In this document: one piece after another, positions 9,363 to 20,500 of the stretch
Numbering within the stretch: position 1 is the stretch's first letter
Layout: each line of letters begins with the position of its first letter
Assembly (NCBI GenBank): GCA_011799875.1
Contig: CM022303.1
Location: 545,307,368-545,371,367 of the forward strand
Origin: Thinopyrum elongatum
Taxonomy: Eukaryota; Streptophyta; Magnoliopsida; Poales; Poaceae
Reading direction: 5' to 3'
Length of the DNA: 64,000 nucleotides
Translations under genes and position numbers: made by a program
The notes under the pieces: model-generated
What the model was told of the DNA's origin: nothing
Seen by the model: only the letters and a program-made list of their open reading frames with translations
The model's database searches: none

Positions 9363-12300
9363 ATGGCCTCTCGAAATCATGGCCCTACCCCCGCCTCCTC
9401 CCTCGCCACGCCCCTCCTCTCCGACTCCATCACGCCCACCACCCCCACCCGCGCCGCCAACGGCCACGCGCGGGGCCACGACGGCGACGACGACCTCTGC
9501 GCCGCCGCCTCGGTGTGCGACGGCGGAGGCGGCGGCGACCCGTTCGCGTTCCTCTCGGAGGACCTCCGCCGCCCGCCGCGGCCGCCGGGCCCGTCCCCCG
9601 CCGACCCGTTCCGCAACAGGACGCCGTGGCTGGGCGGCCCGTACGGGTGGGCCAGGACGCTGCTGCTCGCGCCGGTCGCGGCGGCGCGGCTCGTGCTCTT
9701 CGGGCTGGCCATCGCGATCGGGTACGCCGCCACGTGGGTGGCGCTGCGCGGCTGGACCGACTCGCGGGAGGGCCCGCGGGAGGGCGCCGGCCCCATGCCG
9801 GCCTGGCGCCGCCGGCTCATGTGGGTCACCCGGCTCTCCGCGCGCTGCATCCTCTTCTCCTTCGGGTCAGTACCTCCGCCTCAGCAAGCGCTGTTAGCAG
9901 CAGCAGCAGCTGCAGCTCTGCCCGAATTGGATTTCTATCTGATCTGAACATTTGGCGCTCGATCGATAAGCCGCTGGGAAGTTTCGAATTTTTTTCACTA
10001 GATGATTAGGTTTCGGCCGCGAGGCGACACATGCCGAAGCTGCCGCGGATGGATGACACGATCGGGAGATGTTTGGTTGGTTTGCAGAATTTGGGGGGGA
10101 TTTGCCTTGCGGCACGTGTGTGGGCAGCGATTTGTTTGGTGGGGGCGACGCCGACGCCGTATCAGTTCGGAAGGTGAAGGACCGTGCGGGTGACTTTGTT
10201 TGTTACGACATGCACTTAATACGGCTGACCGACAGGAATGGGAGGGCCCGTCTGGTTAATATCACAGTTCACCGTAGGTTGGAAACTGATTCTTGCACGG
10301 TTCGTCTCCCTCTGGTTAGCTTTTGCTTGGGTTTGTAGATCAGAACATTGCTGGCGATGATGCCTCGCCAATTTGATATGAGGAGCTAGTTAGAGAGAGC
10401 TACCCAAGAATTAGAAGAGGACAATTATTTCAACAAAATTACTCCCAATAATTTGGTTACATCCTTGTTAATTGGGGGCATGAACCAGGTAGTCGGTAAT
10501 GTGTGTGACTGTGGATAATAATTCAAATGGGAATAATGTGTGTAGATAATTCAAATGATGATGATGTCCATGCTGGAAGCACAGTTCATGGCTTCTGCTT
10601 GTGGGGTGTACGACCTTATGCTTTACACAACTGGCAATTGCTCAGTTGGACGTTTTGGATACAATTCATTGAATGTTTTTAAAACGATGTCAAAGTGGTG
10701 ACTGGTGAGGAACCTTGCTTACCAACCTTCCCTGAAATAAAATGAAAAGCTAACTGGCGAAAAATCATTTGTACAATGTGTTCTACTGCTTGTTTATACT
10801 TACTGGAGGGTTTCTGGTTTTAACCGCATACTTATCATATTTTCTCATCTTATAATGCTATTGAATACTGTCTGATATTTATTGGCCACTCGTTTGTACT
10901 CTCAGGTATCACTGGATCACACGAAAAGGAAGGCCTGCGCCTAGAGAGCTTGCACCTATAGTCGTTTCCAATCATGTATCATACATAGATCCCATATACT
11001 TCTTCTATGAATTGTTCCCAACCATTGTTTCATCGGATTCCCATGATGCCATACCATTTGTTGGCACAATCATAAGAGCAATGCAGGCATGTGTCTTTAC
11101 ATTCTCCTCTTGAAGCATCTCAATTTGCAAGTTCCTTTCAAGTGTCAAACTTTATGACAATTTATACCTATCTTACAGGTTATATACGTTGATAGATTCT
11201 CGCCAGCTTCAAGGAAGTCAGCTGTGAATGAAATAAAGGTTAGGATGCTTCCCATCAGGCCTTGCCCCATAGTTGTTCTGCATTTCCTACTTTTGTCATC
11301 TAAAGTTCACGGCGTAACTGATTTTAAAAGTTGATTCCATGCAACTCATACTATAACATAAGACAAACAACTTGATTGTCTATTAGTTATTGTGTTCATA
11401 TGGTACATTTTAGGATGTGCTTTCAGAGAAAGGCAGCTGGCAATAGCTTTCCGCGTGTCCTGTTGTTCCCTGAAGGCACTACAACAAATGGGAGATTCCT
11501 GATTTCATTCCAACATGGAGCATTCATACCTGGCTACCCTGTTCAACCAGTTGTTGTTCGTTACCCCCATGTGCACTTTGACCAATCCTGGTTAGTTTCT
11601 CTAAGATTATACATTCTTCTTTTGTTTTCTTTTTGCGCTGTTCCCTGTCATAATTGTTATAGTGTTTCAGGGGAAACATATCACTAATAGCACTCATGTT
11701 CAAGATGTTCACCCAGTTTCACAACTTCATGGAGGTCTGCATTTCTTGCACACCTCAGCCACTGTCTGTCATGTTTATTGGCAGCAATTCCTCACACAGT
11801 AAGCTCATTCCTTATATGAATAATTGATTTTACAGGTAGAGTACCTCCCTATTGTCTACCCCCCTGAGATCAAGCAAGAGAATGCCCTTCATTTTGCAGA
11901 GAATGTAATACTGTTTTACTCAAATGAATCGTCCTTTCAACACCTATGGTTTCTGTAGCAATGTGGTCATAATATTTTTGTTCTACAGACCAGCTATGCT
12001 ATGGCACACGCCCTTAATGTTTTACCGACTTCTTATTCATATGCTGATTCAATGATTGCGTCAAGAGCAGAAGAAGCTGGAAAGGTAACAGACCACCTAC
12101 AACACGGTCTCTATATTCTAAATTCATGTGCCAGCTTTGACCTTTGTTTTCTGGAGTCCTTACCATATGGAATCTTCCAGAATTTCAAATGGCGGTAACT
12201 GGAGATGGGCATGCGTTCACTTAAGTAGGAAGTAGGAATTTGACTCTAATAAGCTGAGTTTACGTTTGCAGGCCAACTGCTCAAGTTATATGGTGGAAAT

Positions 12301-13777
12301 GGCTTGGGTAAAAGAAGTAAGTCTTTCTTAAATTACACTGTATGTAGAACTTGGTGAACAAACCTATCAAAGAAACATCATAAGATTGTGAGGTTGTGCT
12401 ATTATTGAACAAAATTTTATGGTACAACGTTGATTTCATTTGCCTTTTAAGTTTGCTTCTTTGTGCATCTAGAGGTATCTCTTGCTTCACTATAATGAGA
12501 TCTTTTTCTTCTCTGTGAGGATAGATGAATGATAGTTGTAGACTTGTACGTAGTTGATTTTTTTTCCATGATCCACGCAGCTTTTTATTTCACATGTTGG
12601 CTCTTTCCAAAGTATTGTGCATACTGCTTTCAGCTATGTGGTAGTATCTGATTTTCTCTTTACATCTGTTTTCAGGTGTATGGTGTAAGCACAGCAGAAG
12701 CAATGGAACTCTTGGAGCACTTTTTGGCTATGAATCCAGACAGCGAGTAAGTTCTTCATCCCTTAAGTGACAACTATTGGATTACCTTATACTCCCTTTG
12801 TAAACTAATATAAGAGCGTTTAGATCACTACTTTAGTGATCTAAACGCTCTTATATTTCTTTACGGAGGGAGTAGAAGATTGTAAAAGTTTGGTCATTAA
12901 GGATTGCTTGCTTAAAGGATGCAATATTATCTTGGTTCTCTGTTTATATGTAGATACGCCTATTATGTTCTGTCATTCTGCAGTGTAGTGATAAATACAA
13001 TTAACCAATTCTTGCAGTGGACGTGTTAAAGCACAAGATTTTTGGGCTATTTTTGGCCTAGATTGCAGCCCTCTATGCAAGAAGGTACCAACACTCTCCT
13101 CCCTGCAAATGCCATCAAGCTTAATTTCCTTACAACAAAATTGACAGAAAACTTATTTGAAACTATCATCTTTGCTGAACTCGCATAATTGTTTTCAGAT
13201 ATTTCACTACTTCGATTTTGAAAATAAGGAATCCATCACATTCCGACAGGTATTGACTTGAAACGCAGTCTTATCTCGCAGCTGGCATATGGTTCTACAT
13301 ATATGGTCATATGTTTACCCTGTATCGTCGTAGGCTATTTGCTGTATGTTTTGCTAACATGCTACCACGGTACTACCTGATGTACACAGTTCCTGGTCGG
13401 GTGTGCGCACCTTAGGAAGCAGCCATTGTTTGAGGGAGTGTGCGAAACCGCTTTCGAGAAATGCAAGGCCCCTGGGACCTCTGACATATCCCTTGCACAG
13501 CTAGCCGACGCCCTGCGATCGGGCATGCTTCCTCCAGCAGACGATGGGGTGAGTTTTCCACCTTCAGGTCCACTTGGATGCAACATTAGTGTGCCTGACT
13601 CGACTCACCCTGTCTGTTCTCCGATTCCAGATGCTGAAGCTGTTCGAGACGTTTGACATTGACGACGACGACAAAATCAGCAGGGATGACTTTGTGGCAT
13701 GCCTTGCGAGGTTCCCTTTCATGATCGCCCTCTTCGCTGGCCGGATCAACGGGGAAGTTTACATTGAGATAGTTTGA
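9363..13777 (+). CDS. LPEAT2: LPEAT2-like lysophospholipid acyltransferase with EF hands
   Basis: This is a plant lysophosphatidylethanolamine/lysophospholipid acyltransferase, which re-acylates lysophospholipids at the ER. The 13 exons are 9363-9865, 10906-11086, 11179-11238, 11427-11590, 11671-11734, 11836-11904, 11989-12084, 12272-12316, 12676-12746, 13018-13084, 13199-13249, 13390-13548 and 13631-13777. They join in phase to 558 codons. Visible motifs are a hydrophobic segment at ~100-125, NHVSYID (HX4D catalytic motif), VIYVDR, LFPEGTTTNG and the PVQPVVVRYPHVHFDQSW block. A C-terminal half with a canonical EF loop (DIDDDDKISRDD) is typical of LPEAT2. The start ATG lies in CCATGG context after a CT-rich leader. 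Intron 2 begins with GC, not GT. A Stowaway lies in intron 9. The family assignment is strong; the exact lyso-substrate is inferred. Confidence 0.9.
12792..12872. mobile_element. Hairpin Stowaway MITE in acyltransferase intron 9
   Basis: Almost perfect foldback: CTCCCTTTGTAAACTAATAT, AAGAGCGTTTAGATCACTA and their complements, with a tiny loop; TA at 12790-12791 and 12873-12874. Being transcribed within the intron, the RNA would fold into an ~80-nt stem. Confidence 0.85.
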
Positions 13778-14520
13778 TGGTTGGAGTTGTAACCCCTCAG
13801 TTTGATTGATGGAGTTGTTACCCCTCCTTTGTGTAGAGGGGTGATCGTGCCACTCCACTGTCCGTTTAGTCGAGACAGATCAAAGTCTAGCTTATACCTC
13901 CGCTGCTTTGCGCGTCTCAAAACGGCTAACCGGTACAGCGCGGCAATTTTGTTCATTTGTTCTTGGAGGGGATATGTGTAGATAGGAATGTTGTGACACA
14001 ATGGATTCTGCATTTGGTTGTTGAATTGGATGTGCACATAGAAAGCACCTGTAACATCAAATAGAAATTTTTGGAAGATAATTCTGACTTTCCCTTGCAC
14101 GTTTATAACTGAAGTACTGCACGATCGTAACACTTAAAACTTTGATAAGCGTGAGTAAACAAGTCGCACGGCATCAGTAGGCAATACTGAATACTGCTTT
14201 TGATGGACGATGAGTCGAGTCTACTCAGTAGGCAACACGGTTTTATATGGACGATGAGTTGAGTTTGATCAATCACATTGAAGCGTCAACACATCGACAG
14301 CACCTCTGTTTTCACGTTTTATGGCTTTCCGGGAGGGTATTTACACAAGGGAAAACAAAGGAGAAATGAAGAGAGCTAAAACAAGAAACGGCTTCAAGGA
14401 GGCTGGCTAAAAAAATTAGTCTGCCGTGCCGTGGCACGAGACAAGAAGATTTTTTTACAGTATATGTATGTTGCTTCTTGTCTCTTTTTTCCTTTCTCCT
14501 GTTCTGTTCCTGGAATATCT
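13778..14520. other. Shared 3' region between convergent genes
   Basis: The acyltransferase (+) and MINDY-like (-) stops face each other across 743 bp. A short direct repeat (TGGAGTTGTAACCCCTC / TGGAGTTGTTACCCCTC) lies in the acyltransferase 3' UTR at 13784-13827. A second one (CAGTAGGCAA near 14175 and 14226, each followed by GGACGATGAGT) lies further on. No gene or canonical repeat is recognised. Confidence 0.55.
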
Positions 14521-17500
14521 TTACATTACAATGCACTTCTCTTTCTTCGACTCGGTTCTTGCAGAAGGTGGGACATTTGACCTCTGCTGCAGAATTAAAC
14601 CACAAGTGATTCAGACAAGTGAAAGCATGAACCGGCTGCATAAGAATTGTTACTAAATAGTAAATACTCCCTCCGTTCCTAAATATTTGTCTTTTTAGAG
14701 ATTTCAAATGGACCATCACATACGGATGTATATAGACATATTTTAGAGTGTAGATTCACTCATTTTGTTTCGTATGTAGTCACTTGTTGAAATCTCTAGA
14801 AAGATAAATATTTAGGAACAGAGGGAGTATATACTCCCTCCGTCCGAAAAAGCTTGTCCCTCAAATGAATATAGGATATAAAATGTGTAAAGTAGGCTAG
14901 GACAAAGATAGGCCGCCTGGTTACTAAGCGATTGTGAATCATTGATACCATAAGCGGTGAAAATGTAGGTAAAAACCACCAGGAATAATAAATTTCAGTG
15001 TAAGGACTACAGAGGAATTTACTATTTAGGATCCATGACTAAATGGATAATTACTGGTTCTGGGCAATATATTAATTTCATGTAAAACATGGAAAATAGG
15101 TAGCTTTTGACATTGTAGCAACAATATAGATGGTTCACAAGTTGACATTAAAATACCACTTGAGTACAAAAGTGATTCAAGCATAGTAGTTATTCCCTCC
15201 GTCCCAAAATAAGTGTCTCAACTTTAGTATGGTATGATGGAGTAGTTTTCGGGAAAGTCCTTTCTCAGCCCGAGCTCAAATGAGCTCGGGTGAACAGTAA
15301 AATCGAAAAGTAAACTTTGACAAATATTCTAACTGCTTGCAAAATTTCATCTTCAGATCACATTCGTACAAGGCGTGGCAAAAAAAAACAAAATCAGTGC
15401 TCCAAAATGCTTTGAAAGTAGCATTTTCAGAGCATCGATTTTGTTTTTTTTGTCACGCCTTCCACGAATGTGATCTGAAGATGAAATTTTTCAAGCAGTT
15501 AGAACATTTGTCAAAGTTTACCACAAAAAAAATTCAGAATTTTTTTAACATTTTTAAAATGTTTTTCGATTTTACTGTTCACCCGAGCTCATTTGAGCTC
15601 GGGTGTAGCTCGTAGTTTTCAGGATTCACAAGCAGAACCAATGTGACTTCAGGGTTAGGGGTTGTGGTCATGTTTCACTCAAATAAAATGAGAGTACTAG
15701 GTCAAAACTGGCATGTACTTGTTGCATTTTGCAACATGGTATATACAGGTTCACAAATCTCCCACATTTAACCTTTAACTATGGGAATAATGGGATGACA
15801 GTTGTCAGGACATAAAGAATATAATAATTGTAGCAGGCAATGCGTGATAATTACTCCCTCCTTTCACTATTATAAGATGTTGTAACTTTTTTCTGAATCG
15901 GATGTATATAAACGCGTTTTAGTGTGTTAACTCATTTCAATCCATATTTTGTCCATACTGAAATATCCAAAACGTCTTATAATAATGAACAGAGGGAGTA
16001 GATGTTTACTGGCCGTGATGATTAGACTACATTAGCAACATGCATCAAACCAAAGGAAACATACCCTTGGGCCAACAACAAGTCCTGGCCGGCCTGATGA
16101 TTGATTGGGTGTCTGGTGTGTTTGTGTCTGTTGCTGCTGCTGTTGTTGCTGAGGCTGCTGCTGTTGTGGTGGAGGCTGCTGTTGTTGAGATTGCTGCAAA
16201 AACTCCTGTTGTTGAAGTGCGATAGCTAGCTCTAAATCCGAGCTGCCAGTATAAAAGAAAACCATGCGCACAGGTTAGGCCTTGGGAATGTACACATGCA
16301 AATACAAGTATATTTGAGGGTTCTCCTATTGCCTGCAACCATGCATTGTGCAATTTCCTTTATCATTGCACATTTCCCTAGTCAGGCTAACCTGTTAAAT
16401 GGGATAACACGCACGCATTTTCCTAATCAGGCTAAATGTCATGCTATCTAGATGAACAGGATAATTCATACACATTTTCCTAGTCAGGCTAATGTCATGC
16501 TAACCTGTTAAACGGGTTAACCTAGACCACATAGGTGCTACAAGCCTACAACCATCTCTTTGCATCAGAGATCCATCATACCATACTGATAATGCATCTA
16601 AAACTATGATTGGCAGTCTTTCCCTACATTTCTGCAAGAGGCTGTTCCCAGGACTCAAACCCGTGACCTCATGGTCACAAGACAACAGCTTTACTGCCGC
16701 CTTGCAACCAGTGTCTAGATAAAACTTTACATTTTTACTGCATGTCATGTGTATACTCTACATAAAACGTACTCTCCATATTGGTCATTCAGCCAAGCAT
16801 GAAATGAGAAGTCCAGTACAAAATTCAAGATCCCCAACCAACTCATCAACCAGGCAAGGAACTAGAACGGGAAATAGCACAGCACTCGGTAGAACAGACT
16901 GGATTGCAAGCCTAAAACAAGCCGAAGTGCAGAACAGAGCCAAGAACAGCAAAAGGCATAACTAAGAACAGCAGAGTGGGAAAATACTACATAGCTTCAA
17001 CTGGCATCATAATATCACATCATATCTGACAATACAGATATTAACATGGTTGCAAAGGTTAAAACGTTATGCAATAGTAATTTGGATAAGATCTGCTTTC
17101 TGACCAACATAGAACTTGGCAAAAAAAAAAGAGAGTAGGAGGGGCATACTCTCCAGATGAGTTTGGCACAGTGGAATTGTCAAATTGAGCAATATAGTCC
17201 TGCGGATATAATAAACGATGGATTATATAATCTTATACTCCCTCCGTTCCAAATTAGTTGACTTAGATTTGTCTAGATACATATGTATCTAACACTAAAA
17301 CGTGTCTAGACAAATCTGGGTCAGCTAATTCGGGACGGAGGTAATAGAACCCAATGACAATCACAAAAATTTATTGATGTTGCACATACAGCAGTAGTCG
17401 TCATGACCTGCTGCTGATTCCATGAATCATTTCTGGGAGTTTCAGCCGTAAATGGTGTGAAGTTACTAGTGACAAAAACCCCATCTCCATTCACCTAATG

Positions 17501-20500
17501 ATTGCCAGTTGAGAACAAAACAAATCAGTAACTTCCATTTCAAGTGAATAGAAGTGTTGGTGGAGAGGGCTATTACATACCTCATCCAACTTTTGCCATA
17601 CCAAATCAGTTTGGCTGAAAAAACCCTGATCAGTTGCTAAGAGATATAGACTTCCGTTATACTGCACAAAAAGCATGGAGAAAATAAAGACAGCAAGCTT
17701 AATAGCTTATTACAGTAATTAAATAGTCTGACTTAATTAATTATCATACCTTGAACATACTGTTGAAGTGATTATTGCGGAAGAAGACACAAAGCTCTCT
17801 TTCCTTGAGACCCTCTTGTAGACAAAACAAACTGTAATGGTGAAAATTTTGCCACATTAATTATGAACAAGAGAAATCCATGCGCTTAAACCTATGAACA
17901 GATATTTACCCATAGACAGTCAGCTGGTTAGCAGTGCTCTGTAGAAAATTATCAATCAGGTCCCCTGCAAACAAACAAAGGAGTGTAAAGATAAATATTG
18001 TGAATAAATATTCATGACCCAATTGCACAACTGGTAACTGGAAAATATCTCACATTGATGATCTGTAGCTCCATTTTTCAAGCATTGACTACTTTCCGCG
18101 ATCTTGTCAGCCTGCTCAGCAAGAACCACCTCACCCTCATACACTGGCTCCTCAGTTTGAAATGCCATGTTTCCACTGCCAAGTACGTGCTCTTCTCCTT
18201 GATAGATTGGCTCATTCCCCTGAATGCTTGAAGAGGCAAGCACAGCAGTGTCTAGAGAAACAACTTTCTCATCCTGCTCAGGTATAGCACCCATAGGAGT
18301 AGCTTGACTAGTTACAGTTGCTGAGTCACAGCTGTTCTCAGTATCAGAAACCTGAGGGACAGTATCAGAAGCCTGAGGTGTAGCACCCATAGGAGTAGCT
18401 TGACTAGTTACAGTTGCCGAGTCACAGCTGTTCTCAGTATCAGAAACCTGAGGGGCAGTATCAGAAGCCTGAGTGTCATGAATTTGCATAGTGGAATGTT
18501 CTCTGCAGGTTTCTTTACTAGCTTCAGCGAGATCAGGAGCAGGAGCAGAAGCTTCGCCATCGAGAACAGAAGATTCATGAGAAGGGCAGGCAACAGTAGA
18601 TTCTGAAGATTGAACAGGTATATCAAGGTGCTCTACTAACACATCCCTTTTCCCATCTTCCTCTGTTTCTTTAGAGGTCAAAGCTTGTTCAGATTCTGAA
18701 GACGCAACTTCACTAACATTAGCATCAGAATTTGTGTTCTGTAATGTAGAATCATGACTACCTTCCTCTTTATTTGACGGTCCTACCACCTCAGGTGCCT
18801 CTAATACAAAGCTCTCACTACGCGGTGTATCCTCTATATTGGAGGATGAATGACTCTGCGAAGTGCTGAAGGAAACAGATCCATCAACAACATTCGTGCT
18901 TTCAGCTTTGGATAGACTAAGGACTCTCCTTAGTTCCTCGTCTTCCTCACGGTCGCCTCGTCTCATTTGCAGTTCAGCTGAATCTGAGAGTGTACTTTCA
19001 TCAAATGATTTCCCTAGAGAAACAGTAGGTGACGGAACCCCTAATGCTGCTGCTGTTGCAGCAGCAAAATCAACAGTTTCTTCCTCTGCAACATGTTTAT
19101 CCTCTTCTGCTGGTTTCTCTGACTTAAATTCAGCAAGCCCAGAAGCAAGAGCATTGTATGACTTTGACCCAATGGCACTAGCAGTGTCAGTATCCTAGAA
19201 ATTGATATGAAGCAGTATTAGCATGTCAGTGGTGTTACAGGCACAGCTAAGAAAATGATGCTGTATCTATTTTGCAGTCATGAGTCACATGACACATTTA
19301 AGCGGACATGGATGTTGAACAAGAGCGCATCTAGCATTCACATACGTACAGCCAGAAACCGTGTTAGTCATGCGTATACCTGGCCAAACTTGGGCCGGGC
19401 CTGACCAAGCCCGGCGCAGAAAAGCTAGGCCCGGGCCTGGCCGTCGGGCCTAGAATCCAGGCCCAAGCCCGGCCCATCACCAAAAAAGCCCGCCGGGCCT
19501 CTTCAGCAAATCACAAAAATGGCGGGCCCGGGCCCGGCCCGGCCATCAGGCCTAGATCTCAGGCCCAGGCCCGGCCCGTGGGCAAGGTCGGGCCGGGCTT
19601 TTTCTGACCGGGCCGGGTCGGGCCGACCGGGCCGGGCTGCCCATGGCCAGGACTGGTCATGTGTCTTTGTTCGTGGAATTGCATTGCACAATATAAAGAG
19701 GTCATCAATTATTGAGTTTTTCAGTACAAAAAATAAGTCTACCAAACCTACACTGGAATTTAAATATAATGTCCGTATGCAAGAATAACCTTTTGTAGAA
19801 GCAAGCTAAGCGACAATTGAAACACAGAGTGAAAGTGAGGGGCATCGGAATAAGAGAATCAGTTCCCTTAGTTGACAATTCATCTCAACAGAATAGCCAT
19901 AATTATGACCAATGGTTTAGGCTGCAGACTGGAATACAGTTGGTAGCAACCTAACGTACAAAATGTGGTACATTTTACCAATACCAAGAGGTCAAAAGAA
20001 AGAAAAACTAATGTCACATGAACATCCCAATGCTAGTAAAAGCAGGGAACTCCTCTGCACTACAGATAAAGGGCATGCAATTGCAAGCAAACAGACTCCA
20101 GAGACCGAATAAAGTCACACAAACAATCACAATAAAAATATCTCTGACTTCTAAGAATGAATATGTAGTAAATATTGCTGACAGGGCTCAGAACTCAGGG
20201 AGACCCAAATTTTAAAGATGGTATAGGCTTGCACTCTTGCACATGCATAATGCCTTCGGAAGCAAAGACATTGCACACTCTACAGCAGTCAGTGTTTGAT
20301 ACACATATATTTTAAGTATTCCCCATATGCGTATATTCTACATCATTCATCATCTATGTAATATTGTGGTCACCAAAATTGAAAAACATAAACATGGATG
20401 GAAAAAGTACCAAGACCATATGCAAGATAGCATTGAATCCTTTAATCAAGTTCACAGTTATACAAATACTGATTTCTCACGTTTATGAACCTGGCCATTC

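Noticed and set aside
10002..10338. ORFs in acyltransferase intron 1
   Set aside because: They lie between good splice sites and add nothing homologous; exon 1 joins exon 2 in frame without them.
15337..15615. A 92-codon ORF
   Set aside because: It is the read-through of the arms of a foldback MITE.
16040..16225. Plus-strand ORF opposite the Gln-rich exon
   Set aside because: Antisense shadow of the CAG repeat in MINDY exon 11.
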